Below are positions 33,193 through 41,508 of a stretch of DNA of 64,000 bases, one piece after another (within the stretch, counting starts at the first letter, position 1; each line of letters starts with the position of its first letter). Below the pieces are notes generated by a model. The model searched no databases. It was not told where the DNA came from and was given only the letters and a program-made list of their open reading frames with translations. Both the position numbers and the translations under genes were made by a program. Source of the DNA: Tritrichomonas musculus (taxonomy: Eukaryota; Parabasalia; Tritrichomonadida; Tritrichomonadidae); assembly GCA_039105265.1 (NCBI GenBank), contig JAPFFF010000045.1, positions 124,001 through 188,000 on the forward strand, written 5' to 3'.

Positions 33193-33423
33193 TTACTCTT
33201 TATTGGTTAATCTATCAAATTCTTTTTCAAGTTTGTGAACTTTCTCTTTTAAAGATTCAATATCTTCAATTAACGATTCTCTTACTGCTAATCCATTTGA
33301 GCCAAGCATACCTGATTTTACGTTATTGAGATGTTGTTTATAATCGTAGCATTTCTCTTTTAGCGCTCGTTTAATTCTTTTAAGTTCAGGAATTTCCCTC
33401 TTATAATCACTTAATTCAGTCAT
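33193..33423 (-). CDS. Small coiled-coil protein (76 aa)
   Basis: Almost entirely charged and helical: IPELKRIKRALKEKCYDYKQHL and LIEDIESLKEKVHKLEKEFDRL show heptad spacing. Its 3' end has a counterpart at 21059-21136 in the right terminus of element A. It is divergent from the basic 77-aa gene, with 16 bp between the starts. Role unknown. Confidence 0.55.
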   Translation of the reverse strand: MTELSDYKREIPELKRIKRALKEKCYDYKQHLNNVKSGMLGSNGLAVRESLIEDIESLKEKVHKLEKEFDRLTNKE

Positions 33424-33439
33424 TTATTTCAATACAAAA

Positions 33440-33673
33440 ATGTCTTTTCAACAGAGACGCACGATAAGAGATGATAAAAGAATGAATTTCTACGACAGAC
33501 TTCAATTGGAAATGCAAAAAGAGCGTACCAGAATTAATTCTGCACCTATAATCAAGAAGAGAGATTTGAAGGGAACTATAAACCATGAAAAGCCTCCAAT
33601 AACTACAAAAAAACTCAACTATCATACATATTCTTTGAACCATTCAGTGGTCCCAATTAATAGTAAGATTTAA
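33440..33673 (+). CDS. Small basic conserved protein (77 aa)
   Basis: Full-length version of the protein whose tail opens the window. SFQQRRTIRDDKRMNFYDRLQ is followed by KERTRINSAPIIKKRDLKG, a PPITTKK segment and NHSVVPINSK. It is strongly basic and probably disordered except for a central helix. It ends 1 bp from the convergent 158-aa family gene, as in element A where the two overlap. Confidence 0.6.
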   Translation: MSFQQRRTIRDDKRMNFYDRLQLEMQKERTRINSAPIIKKRDLKGTINHEKPPITTKKLNYHTYSLNHSVVPINSKI

Positions 33674-33674
33674 G

Positions 33675-34121
33675 CTACATATTATTCATAGTATTAATAT
33701 ATTTAGCTATCTGATTCACAGTTGATGTTAGTTCTATTATTTTTTTCTCTGATTGCTCAATGCGATTCACTAGAAGCTCATTTGCATGAATGCGCGCTAT
33801 TATCTGCTTAATCTCATCCTTTACACTTTCAATATCAGCTCTAATAACATCTTGTTCTAACTCTTTTAGGTCTTCCTTTTTAAACACTTTTTTTAAAAAT
33901 ATATCACCCCCAACTCTCTTATTTCCTTCTTTCGAACAATTCTTTTTTGTTATTCTATATTCAACACCATCGGGGGTAATAATCTTATATACTCTATTGA
34001 GGTACTGTGTGGTGCGTCCATTCATCTCGTCCTTGTGTTTCTGATAGTACAAATTGAATTCCTCAATTGATTTAAAATTCTTTATTTCAGTAGTAATTTC
34101 GTTAATTACTTCCAATTCCAT
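33675..34121 (-). CDS. Conserved 158-aa-family protein (148 aa)
   Basis: KNFKSIEEFNLYYQKHKDEM, TTQYLNRVYKIITPDGVEYRITKKNC and VGGDIFLKKV form the conserved N-terminal domain. The C-terminal 70 residues (IRADIESVKDEIKQIIARIHANEL and on) are heptad-like. It is a homologue of 142-618 and 58701-59060. Confidence 0.6.
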   Translation of the reverse strand: MELEVINEITTEIKNFKSIEEFNLYYQKHKDEMNGRTTQYLNRVYKIITPDGVEYRITKKNCSKEGNKRVGGDIFLKKVFKKEDLKELEQDVIRADIESVKDEIKQIIARIHANELLVNRIEQSEKKIIELTSTVNQIAKYINTMNNM

Positions 34122-34147
34122 TTATTTTCAAAAAAATTTTTTTGTTT

Positions 34148-34402
34148 TTATTCTACTTCATTTATCAAGCTCTTACCAATTTTCATTCCTCTATCGACAA
34201 CATTCAACCCTGTGTCAATTGCTCTTATAGTGTCTCCAATAAGAGGTATATCACCTAAAACAGGCTTTACCGCACTGGTAACTCTTTTACCAATTTCAAC
34301 AACTTTAGGAAGTGCTTTACCGACTTTAGTTGCAACATTCTTAATTGTATTGCCGACTGATTTAAAAGCATTTTTCATTTTCTTGAAGATTCCGATACCC
34401 AT
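34148..34402 (-). CDS. Short Lys-rich amphipathic virion-like peptide (84 aa)
   Basis: MGIGIFKKMKNAFKSVGNTIKN, then VGKALPKVVEIGKRV, DIPLIGDTIRAIDTGLN and KIGKSLINEVE. Same length and layout as element A's peptide. Divergent from the major capsid gene with 51 bp between starts, so expression of the two is probably linked. Confidence 0.6.
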   Translation of the reverse strand: MGIGIFKKMKNAFKSVGNTIKNVATKVGKALPKVVEIGKRVTSAVKPVLGDIPLIGDTIRAIDTGLNVVDRGMKIGKSLINEVE

Positions 34403-34453
34403 TGTTTTTATAATGAAAAAAGTCCTGTAATAAGTACTTTTTTTGTATCATAA

Positions 34454-36529
34454 ATGTTGTATCGCAACGAAAGAGCACATAATTACAAAATCGAAGCTGG
34501 GAATGTACTTGACACTTTTAATAAGATGCGTGAAATGATTAACACTAATGATGGTACACGCTCATTTTCATTCAGAACTGTTGACTGCCATGACCAACCT
34601 GCACCATTTCATCAAGGACAATATTCCCAAATCAGTTTAACACATCCCGACCACTTCATTAGTGATGTTGATAAAGGTTTTTTAACATTTCACGTCCAAT
34701 TGGATTTACAATTAAATACTGATTTAGCAAAATTACAACAAATTGATGACCCAAATAACTTTTACAAATTATTTGTCGGTCTCAAATCTTCCAATCAATT
34801 GTTTGACCGTTTGGAGATACTCCATAATAATGTAAACGTTGGATACCAGCAAAATGAATGTATTCGTGAAGGGTTTTTGTATTCCACTGTTAAACCAGAG
34901 ACTGAGAAGAAACGTAGGCGTTTTGTACATTCACTTTGGGAAAACGTTTCAAATTATTCACAAACTGTTGCTGGTGCTTATGTTAACCTCAATTCATTCA
35001 AATCTAATGGTAAATCCCAAGTTGAATTTGATTTAAACGTACCATTTGATGATTTACTTGCATTACAAGCATTCGATTTATTCCCAAATGGAATCATAGG
35101 TGATTTATCAATTCGTTTCCAAGTATCACCCGCAGGATTAGTTTGGGCTGCTATAGACCCTTATACTGTTGCTGAAACAAAAGCTTATCTAGAAGATAAT
35201 GATAGTATCTCATCTACAGAATTAGAAAGATTGAAAGAAATAAAGGCCCACGGTCACTTGAAACATCAATTTACACAAATTGGTAATGAAGCTATTATAC
35301 CAGGACCTGGAACTCCATCTCCAGACCCATCTCCAACACCAGGCCCATCACCATCTCCAACTCCTGAACCAACTCCTGAACCAGGCCCAGACCCAACTCC
35401 TGAACCAACTCCTGAACCAACTCCTGAACCAACTCCAGCGCCAATTAAATATAAACTTACATACAGACTTGGTGAGCAATATAACTTTGGATCTGATGGT
35501 TCATATACTTATGATGATATTGCAACAGACCTTTCAATGTATTTCAGTTATACAGCCGAAGAATTTGCTAAATTAGACCTCAAACCAACAGCAACTGATG
35601 AAGAAATTTGTTTGGCAAATCCTGATTACACAAAACCAGCTTTGCAACACAACGATGGAAAGTATTATGTTTGGCAAATTGAGAAAACAGTTGCAAAATC
35701 AGCTCTCAGAGTTGTTAATGAATATCATGATGCTAAATCACAACTTCTCAACGAAACATATTCATCACAGAAAGCCACATTAACTGTAAACAGAATGACA
35801 ATCACATTATGTAAATCAAATATGCAAGGATATGGTGTCTGTGAATCTACTCGCAGAGGTATTGAAAATATTCTTCGTGAAGGCCTCATAATTCCATCTC
35901 AAAAGGTTGATTACCATTCATTTCCAATTGCTCCTGCAGCAAACGGTATCAAATCTACTTTGAATATCCCATTAATTAATGTTACTACAATGTCAATTAT
36001 GTTTCCAAAACATCATAATGACCTCACTGTTTTTGAAAATCCGGTATATCAAAATTGTTATCTCAATATTGGTGGTAAAAACTTCCCAGATGAAAATGTT
36101 AGCACAATTGGTGCAAGATTCTTTGAAAACCAATTAACTGCTGGAGACCTTGATGGAATTACATTACAATGCACAAAAGAATTTGAAGATAGTATGACAA
36201 TGCCAAAGAATGATGCAAATGGAGTTCGCTACAAGAATACTTTAAGTGATGCTTCTAGCTTTGTTTTCAATATTCAAACAGAACGTGCTTCAGCAGGATA
36301 TTGCTATGATGGATTGGATGGTGGGTTTGGTAACATTCAGGTTCAAGTAAATGGTCAACCAATATATACAGGTCCAAATGATACTTACTATAATGTTAAC
36401 GAAGAAGGTACATTGCATCCACCTCCAACACAATTATGGCTCACAAGAGATACCTACTTTAAACTTAGTTTGAATGGATTGGAATATGTTGATGATGAAA
36501 CACCAGCTGGCAGTCAAGTTAATGAGTAA
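34454..36529 (+). CDS. MCP: Major capsid protein, double jelly-roll type (691 aa)
   Basis: Close homologue of 959-3031 over the full length. The Pro-rich linker here is longer and more regular, with repeated PTPEP units encoded by tandem CCAACTCCTGAA-like repeats at about 35320-35440. It precedes the extra domain YKLTYRLGEQYNFGSDGSYTYDD. The extra domain (about 35450-35760) looks closer in DNA to element A's copy than the N-terminal part of the gene does. After the stop lies a 7-bp-arm hairpin (36536-36551). Element C's shorter capsid lacks the linker and domain. Confidence 0.8.
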   Translation: MLYRNERAHNYKIEAGNVLDTFNKMREMINTNDGTRSFSFRTVDCHDQPAPFHQGQYSQISLTHPDHFISDVDKGFLTFHVQLDLQLNTDLAKLQQIDDPNNFYKLFVGLKSSNQLFDRLEILHNNVNVGYQQNECIREGFLYSTVKPETEKKRRRFVHSLWENVSNYSQTVAGAYVNLNSFKSNGKSQVEFDLNVPFDDLLALQAFDLFPNGIIGDLSIRFQVSPAGLVWAAIDPYTVAETKAYLEDNDSISSTELERLKEIKAHGHLKHQFTQIGNEAIIPGPGTPSPDPSPTPGPSPSPTPEPTPEPGPDPTPEPTPEPTPEPTPAPIKYKLTYRLGEQYNFGSDGSYTYDDIATDLSMYFSYTAEEFAKLDLKPTATDEEICLANPDYTKPALQHNDGKYYVWQIEKTVAKSALRVVNEYHDAKSQLLNETYSSQKATLTVNRMTITLCKSNMQGYGVCESTRRGIENILREGLIIPSQKVDYHSFPIAPAANGIKSTLNIPLINVTTMSIMFPKHHNDLTVFENPVYQNCYLNIGGKNFPDENVSTIGARFFENQLTAGDLDGITLQCTKEFEDSMTMPKNDANGVRYKNTLSDASSFVFNIQTERASAGYCYDGLDGGFGNIQVQVNGQPIYTGPNDTYYNVNEEGTLHPPPTQLWLTRDTYFKLSLNGLEYVDDETPAGSQVNE

Positions 36530-36535
36530 ATGCGA

Positions 36536-36551
36536 ACAGCAAAATTGCTGT
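36536..36551 (+). terminator. Hairpin after major capsid gene
   Basis: ACAGCAA-AA-TTGCTGT, a perfect 7-bp stem starting 7 bp after the stop codon, with a T-run 8 bp downstream. It could act in 3'-end formation or be another mini-palindrome. Confidence 0.35.
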
Positions 36552-36604
36552 CCCCACTTTTTTTGCAAATCTATTTTTAAAATAATTTTTTATCTCCAGA
36601 ACAA

Positions 36605-37363
36605 ATGGCTTCGATAAACGTAGAACGAATTAATGATGACTATGAATTTATTCAATACAATGCACATTTACGCATCATACATTCAATCAAAGATGATATG
36701 TACCAAGCTCAAAGCATAATAACTGCATGCAACTCTATCAAACAAATAAAGCATTGGCTGGAAAATCAATCAACAAAAGAGTTATTACAAGAATTTGAAT
36801 CTGAAAAGGGGTCGGTCGGAATTCCGACCTACCAAAAAATATATGAAAATCGACCAAATTTACCAAACGATTTGAAAGGAATGTATATCCACCGATTACT
36901 TGTCAATCACATCGCAATGTGGTGTTCTCCATTATATGCAATTTATATTGCTAAGCTTTTAGACTCCCAATTTGAACGTGAACGCAAACAACATCAGCAA
37001 CAAATTGATGAACTCAAACCACGTGCAGTACCAGAAAACCACAAGAATGATTACCGTTATTTGATTTACAAAGAGGATATCAATAAAGAGGGTTTCACTA
37101 GACTCCACTTAGTTCGTCGCAGTAAATCTACTTGGAGAAAAGTTGTTAACCATTACAATAATGAAAATGAAAGATTTTACTTCAAAGATGACCTTCCTAT
37201 TAGTATGACACCAAATTTAAACATTAAGAATATCATAAAAGCATCATTTGGAACAGATGATTATAAGGTTTCCAATAGTGGTAACTGTGTTGATATCAAA
37301 ATAGAGCATCTCAATAAGCTCCATACATTAATTGAAGAATACTTTAATAGTATGAGCCAATAA
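36605..37363 (+). CDS. KilA-N domain DNA-binding protein (252 aa)
   Basis: Close paralogue of 11348-12112: YEFIQYNAHLRIIHSIKDDMY, ITACNS, W-L-E-N, GMYIHRLLVNHIAMWCSPLYAIYIAKLLDS, and the shared C-terminal half (YRYLIYKED, LHLVRRSKSTWRKV, ENERFYFKDDLPISMTPN). The 24-bp palindrome at 36810-36833 encodes SVGIPTY-type residues between the helical segment and KGMYIH. It is downstream of the major capsid gene on the same strand. Confidence 0.75.
   Translation: MASINVERINDDYEFIQYNAHLRIIHSIKDDMYQAQSIITACNSIKQIKHWLENQSTKELLQEFESEKGSVGIPTYQKIYENRPNLPNDLKGMYIHRLLVNHIAMWCSPLYAIYIAKLLDSQFERERKQHQQQIDELKPRAVPENHKNDYRYLIYKEDINKEGFTRLHLVRRSKSTWRKVVNHYNNENERFYFKDDLPISMTPNLNIKNIIKASFGTDDYKVSNSGNCVDIKIEHLNKLHTLIEEYFNSMSQ
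36810..36833. repeat. 24-bp palindrome (family 2) inside KilA-N gene
   Basis: GGT, CG, GTCGG, loop AATT, CCGAC, CT, ACC: outer and inner arms pair perfectly. Different arm sequence but the same plan and site as 11866-11889. Confidence 0.8.
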
Positions 37364-37410
37364 GCTTTAGAGTATTTTTTTTGTTCGATTTGTCATCTTT
37401 TTTCGTCTGT

Positions 37411-37446
37411 AGGTGAAGAGGTGAATTTTCACCTTTGAACTCACCT
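37411..37446. repeat. 36-bp inverted repeat, left of cargo gene
   Basis: Exact inverse complement of 38508-38543. Each copy contains an internal palindrome AGGTGAA-TT-TTCACCT and a further AGGTGA unit. Between the copies lies one gene. Confidence 0.88.
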
Positions 37447-37466
37447 TTTCATTTTTTTTATCATTT

Positions 37467-37476
37467 TTTATTTTTA
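37467..37476 (+). promoter_or_regulatory. TTTATTTTTA motif upstream of cargo gene
   Basis: It ends 6 bp before ATG 37483 and supports that start. Same motif as before many other genes. Confidence 0.35.
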
Positions 37477-37482
37477 GACCAA

Positions 37483-38502
37483 ATGTCCCTCGCCCCAGCA
37501 ACAACAAATCACCCACAGAGTCAAACCAGCATTACTGCAATGACTCTTGCCCAAGACAATTTTACTAAATGTAGTTTTTCAAAAGAAGTGTCTGAATTCT
37601 ATTCTATGAGCTTTGAGGGAAAGAAGATGGAATTGAAAAATGATTTGCTGAATGATAATTACAACCCCGTCAAATACAAGCTAAATGTTGAAACAAATAC
37701 AAATCTCATACGTGATATTTTTACAATATTTCATTCCCTGCCAAAACTAAATGACATCACACAGACAAAGCCAGACGTACCCATTTTTGAACAAATCGAA
37801 GAATTGAAAACCGATTCAGCAGAAATCAAAAAATTCATTCGGAAGGTAAACTATGATATGATTGGATATCACTGTAATCACAATTCAATGAACGAAAAGT
37901 GTGATAAAATATACAGTAATATAGTCGATATATACAAGTCGGACGAGTACCTCCACTATCAATCGTTCATCTCTTTCGCTCTCATGACCGCCCTAAGTAT
38001 CATTAGGAAAGATAAATTTGGACAACCATATAACGTTTATCCAACAGATGCATTACTATGTGATGACCCCGATGACTTTTCGTTTGGATTTATTGATAAA
38101 TGTAGTGTCAAAGAAGCCTCTGAAAATATCATACGACTTAACGGTATGATTGCCAATAATAATGCACAAACCAATAAATCATGCTCAAAATGTGATGCAG
38201 CAAGACGAAAATACAATTACAGTCTATTTCAAATAGAGAGGATGAGAGAAGAGCAAAGAGAGCAGCAAGAAATTGAGAAACAATACATGGAAATGCCTGA
38301 TGAAAACAGATATGATATGAAAGATTTCTTACTCAAAAATTACCCTTCGATAGATAGATTCCTGTTAAAAGATGTCCAATCAAAGTATAAATCTTCTTTC
38401 AGAATCAATTTAACATTCGATGAATTGAAAAGAAAAATTGAAGAAACAGGGTTGTTCACTATATCAAATGTACATAGAACCATGTATGTAAATAGAAAAT
38501 AA
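37483..38502 (+). CDS. Cargo gene of unknown function between inverted repeats (339 aa)
   Basis: I place the start at ATG 37483, after TTTATTTTTAGACCAA; an upstream ATG at 37435 lies within the inverted repeat. The protein is mostly helical with no recognised family. Visible features are a SCSKCDAARRKYN segment (C-x-x-C) near residue 232, a charged helix ERMREEQREQQEIEKQY, and a Ser/Thr-rich N-terminus. Elements A and C have no counterpart. With the 36-bp repeats it forms a 1,133-bp unit sitting between KilA-N and integrase, suggesting a separately acquired cassette. Confidence 0.6.
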   Translation: MSLAPATTNHPQSQTSITAMTLAQDNFTKCSFSKEVSEFYSMSFEGKKMELKNDLLNDNYNPVKYKLNVETNTNLIRDIFTIFHSLPKLNDITQTKPDVPIFEQIEELKTDSAEIKKFIRKVNYDMIGYHCNHNSMNEKCDKIYSNIVDIYKSDEYLHYQSFISFALMTALSIIRKDKFGQPYNVYPTDALLCDDPDDFSFGFIDKCSVKEASENIIRLNGMIANNNAQTNKSCSKCDAARRKYNYSLFQIERMREEQREQQEIEKQYMEMPDENRYDMKDFLLKNYPSIDRFLLKDVQSKYKSSFRINLTFDELKRKIEETGLFTISNVHRTMYVNRK

Positions 38503-38507
38503 TTGGG

Positions 38508-38543
38508 AGGTGAGTTCAAAGGTGAAAATTCACCTCTTCACCT
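38508..38543. repeat. 36-bp inverted repeat, right of cargo gene
   Basis: Begins 5 bp after the cargo stop codon. Complementary to 37411-37446 at all 36 positions. No obvious target duplication flanks the pair. Confidence 0.88.
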
Positions 38544-38607
38544 TTAGATGATTTGAGCCCATTTTTTTGCACATTTTTGTTGTAAAACAAGACTTTTTCA
38601 TTAGAAA

Positions 38608-40023
38608 ATGACTAAATCAGTAAGAATCTACGATAAAGAATACAACTCCTTACTCAATTATCCATTCAAATCCAAGTATAAATACATTGATAATTACATA
38701 AAACCTTTCTTTAAAAGTGATATCAAAACAGAACCATTTATTCCTGACTTCAAGTTGAAATCATGCAAAGAATTATCAAAACCAAATTTCTCTAATGAAC
38801 CAGGTTGTTGGGAAGCAGATTTGATGTTTAGCAAATACTATACTAGAGATTTGACAAAAGAAAATAAAATATATTTGGTTCTCATCAATACAAATACAAG
38901 ATACCTAATCGTTGAACCTGTAAAGGATAAAGGAAATATATGGTTTTCCCTTGAACGAATTATAATAAGATATCCGCAATTTCTATTCAAAACTATCAAA
39001 TGTGATGGAGAACCTGGATTAAAAGAGATGAAAGATAATAGTGTTGTCATTTGGTTTTCAACAGGAGAAACTACTTTGATATTTGACTTGAAAGCTGTAA
39101 TTAAAGAAGCAAGGATAAAAGAGTTTGATAAAATATTAAGTAAAATACTCGTGAACCACAAACTGGAAACTCTTAAAAAACTGCTTAAAAAAAGCGACTA
39201 TTATAAACCTCGTTTCCAAAGGCTACTCAATTTACAATTTGAAGACATCCAGTTTTGGGAAGCCACAATAGATTCAATCACTGATTTCTATCCTATAAGA
39301 TTCATTATTAATGATTCTCCATATGCTTTAGCTCACAAAAATGTTGATTCTGTTATAAGAACTCTGAGAAATGCTTTTGGGTTAGATGAGCGAAGATTAA
39401 GTGATTATAATTTGATGAGACAAATGGTTGATTACTATAATAATACCCCTCATAGTTCTCTTCGATTTAAGAATTTTGATTATGACCCATCAGATTTTTA
39501 TGACAAGAATCTTGTAAAACCAACGAAGTACATATATTATACCCCAGCTCAAATGCAAAACAATGTTGATTTGGAGTGGAGATATATCAGGAAAATGCAA
39601 ATGAAATTGCGGGAAATCAATGATAAACAACGTTTTAAGGGGTTGTTATCTTATAATAGAGGTAATATTATATTAGTTCATCTCGATAAAAGCAAAACGC
39701 AAAAAAAGCATGAGAAGCGTAGAAGAGTATTTAATGAAATTGCTGAGTTTCTAGAGTATCGTAATGGAAATGTAATCTGTAAGTTATTAAAACCATATCA
39801 GACTGTAAAAAAAGATGAACCACAAGAAAAGCTACAACAAGCACTCGCTATACGAGGGCCAACAAAGTTGTCAAAGCTTGGGTCAGCACAGCTGCCTAAA
39901 GGTAGGAAACGTATGACTGATGCTGAAAAAGCTATTATTGAAGTACCTATTATATATACGAAATTCATATGTAATTCATTTGGAGACTTAAATGAAGATT
40001 ACATTAAGTATTTTAACATTTAG
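38608..40023 (+). CDS. Maverick rve-type integrase (471 aa)
   Basis: Intact counterpart of the broken integrase of element A. CWEADLMFS (first Asp), VLINTNTRYLIVEP, IKCDGEPGL (second Asp), AHKNVDSVIRTLRNAFG (third acidic residue is Asp) and YYNNTPHSSLRF are followed by the conserved DLEWRYIRKMQMKLREINDKQRFKGLL stretch and a C-terminal beta domain. Relative to element A it has about 60 extra residues between the second and third catalytic acids, and a C-terminal insertion of about 30 residues containing mini-hairpins at 39844-39894. It is responsible for insertion of the element into DNA. Confidence 0.82.
   Translation: MTKSVRIYDKEYNSLLNYPFKSKYKYIDNYIKPFFKSDIKTEPFIPDFKLKSCKELSKPNFSNEPGCWEADLMFSKYYTRDLTKENKIYLVLINTNTRYLIVEPVKDKGNIWFSLERIIIRYPQFLFKTIKCDGEPGLKEMKDNSVVIWFSTGETTLIFDLKAVIKEARIKEFDKILSKILVNHKLETLKKLLKKSDYYKPRFQRLLNLQFEDIQFWEATIDSITDFYPIRFIINDSPYALAHKNVDSVIRTLRNAFGLDERRLSDYNLMRQMVDYYNNTPHSSLRFKNFDYDPSDFYDKNLVKPTKYIYYTPAQMQNNVDLEWRYIRKMQMKLREINDKQRFKGLLSYNRGNIILVHLDKSKTQKKHEKRRRVFNEIAEFLEYRNGNVICKLLKPYQTVKKDEPQEKLQQALAIRGPTKLSKLGSAQLPKGRKRMTDAEKAIIEVPIIYTKFICNSFGDLNEDYIKYFNI
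39872..39894. repeat. Mini-hairpin (family 1) in integrase gene
   Basis: CAAAGCTTG followed by GGT and CAGC-ACA-GCTG. The first stem looks like a decayed CAAGC-AAA-GCTTG. Another short stem, CTCG-CTATA-CGAG, is just upstream at 39844-39856. Encodes SKLGSAQL, absent from element A's integrase. Confidence 0.6.
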
Positions 40024-40028
40024 TTTCT

Positions 40029-40421
40029 ATGAAAAAAATGCTTATGAATAATATCAAGAATGTTGCAACAAACAATGTAAAACAGCCCATAACAAAACGT
40101 TATTTCCATACTCAATCAACAGAATTTACGTTGCCACTTGAATTTGTATCAAGCAGAAACAAGAAATATATTGTAATTCAATATGTTGGAGCAATTGTAA
40201 AAGACTTTTTAGTTGGTGATTTAATGGTACATTCAGATATAGTTCAATTAGATGCCTATTGTGATTCATTCATTATGTTAGCCAATAAGCGTCAAACCAA
40301 ATATCGAAAATACGAATTCTTCAGTAGCAATAAGAGAGATTACAAGATATGGTTCACCGATTTGTATGGCAATTCAATCATACCATCAGCATTTATCATG
40401 AGCTGCCTTCTTATTTATTAA
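40029..40421 (+). CDS. Putative minor capsid (penton-like) beta protein (130 aa)
   Basis: Homologue of 4832-5212: PITKRYFHTQSTEFTLPLEFV, SRNKKYIVIQYVGAIV, GDLMVHSDIVQLD, FIMLANKRQTKYRKYEF and WFTDLYGNSIIPSAFIMSCLLIY. The N-terminus differs from element A, which has a mini-hairpin there. It starts 5 bp after the integrase stop. Confidence 0.5.
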   Translation: MKKMLMNNIKNVATNNVKQPITKRYFHTQSTEFTLPLEFVSSRNKKYIVIQYVGAIVKDFLVGDLMVHSDIVQLDAYCDSFIMLANKRQTKYRKYEFFSSNKRDYKIWFTDLYGNSIIPSAFIMSCLLIY

Positions 40422-40435
40422 GCTACAACTTTTCG

Positions 40436-40464
40436 AGAACAGAGTTCTTGTTAAGCTATAGCTT
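40436..40464. repeat. Paired mini-hairpin (family 1), intergenic
   Basis: AGAAC-AGA-GTTCT, 4 bp, then the 12-bp perfect palindrome AAGCTATAGCTT, followed by a T-run. It lies 14 bp after the minor capsid candidate's stop, so it may also help 3'-end formation. Confidence 0.6.
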
Positions 40465-40478
40465 TTTTTGAATAAAAA

Positions 40479-41474
40479 ATGAATAACAGCAACCAAAAAT
40501 CGGTATTCACAGCACTGCAAGAACTTAATTTGCAAGATCCAAATTGTATCAATATTAATAAGGACCATCAACTGTTTTCATATATCTCTGAAAGAAATAG
40601 GAGAGTCTTATTGTATTTAAGTAGTAATTACCATGAATTATTTGTGCTTATTAATGGTAGTGAAGTAACGTTGGATTTACCTAAAAAAGTGGATTTCAAA
40701 GATGAGAGAAATATAAATAATACAAGCGATCCTAGTTTATTACGTTTATTCACAATAACTGTGGATCTTTTTTCTAATTTTGGTAATACAGATATCCAAT
40801 TTGTTGAAAAATCATTTCCTGACCTAAATAAAACATATATACTATTGATTGGAGATTATGATTATAGATATGATGTAAAAGAAACAAATAATTTTTGTTA
40901 TCAACTATCTTCGAGCGTAGACGTTGATTACACAGTTAAGCCAGTACCAATAATTATCTTTCTCTGTTTCGAAAAAGAAACATTTATGAGCCAATGGCAG
41001 AAAGTTCGATTGCGAAATAAAAATGAAGATGCTGATATTAAAGGTTTTAAATATGAATTTCAGGATTGGAAATACCATTTCCCAGTATTCAATGTATTCA
41101 AATCAAATATCACAAGCCCTATCTTAAAGGTAAATACAAATAATTCACATCCTAGGGAGCCTTCCTTATTTAGTGGATATGACCCAAAAGTAAATATTGA
41201 ATATAATAATGAAAAACTTGATATACCCGATGAAATACGCCCAAAGAAGGTATTACCAACACCAATAACTGACTTCAAATATTTTTACCAAGAACCTGAA
41301 AAATCTAGTATAGCTCGTGATACATCTAAGAATCAAAAGGTTGCAAGTCCAACAGAAGCTAAAAATGATTTCTTGTCGCAAGCGAAGCTTGGGCCTGCTC
41401 AACAGTCACAGGTAAATCCAGGAACAAATAAGGCGCATACAACAACATTCAAATTACCAGGTTCAAAAAAATAA
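40479..41474 (+). CDS. Unrecognised 331-aa protein of element B
   Basis: The first 240 residues look like a folded beta/alpha domain (LLYLSSNYHELFVLINGSEV, LFTITVDLFSNFGNTD, TYILLIGDYDYRYDV); the last 90 are Pro/Lys-rich and low-complexity with a mini-hairpin-encoded QAKLGPAQQ. No family is recognised. It lies where element A has its 171-aa Pro-rich protein, so the two may be non-homologous replacements in a variable slot. Confidence 0.55.
   Translation: MNNSNQKSVFTALQELNLQDPNCININKDHQLFSYISERNRRVLLYLSSNYHELFVLINGSEVTLDLPKKVDFKDERNINNTSDPSLLRLFTITVDLFSNFGNTDIQFVEKSFPDLNKTYILLIGDYDYRYDVKETNNFCYQLSSSVDVDYTVKPVPIIIFLCFEKETFMSQWQKVRLRNKNEDADIKGFKYEFQDWKYHFPVFNVFKSNITSPILKVNTNNSHPREPSLFSGYDPKVNIEYNNEKLDIPDEIRPKKVLPTPITDFKYFYQEPEKSSIARDTSKNQKVASPTEAKNDFLSQAKLGPAQQSQVNPGTNKAHTTTFKLPGSKK
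41379..41391. repeat. Mini-hairpin (family 1) in coding sequence
   Basis: CAAGC-GAA-GCTTG, a perfect 5-bp stem with a GAA loop, followed by GGGCCTG. It resembles the first halves of the copies at 4850 and 31896. Confidence 0.65.
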
Positions 41475-41508
41475 TTAGCAAGGATATAAAGTAGGAATAG
41501 TAATTTTT

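Noticed and set aside
35280..35576. 98-codon frame rich in Leu, Gln and Asn within the capsid gene
   Set aside because: Shadow of the Pro-rich linker repeats in another frame.
37411..38543. Intron with inverted-repeat ends
   Set aside because: The unit contains its own full gene and lies between genes; removing it does not join two reading frames.
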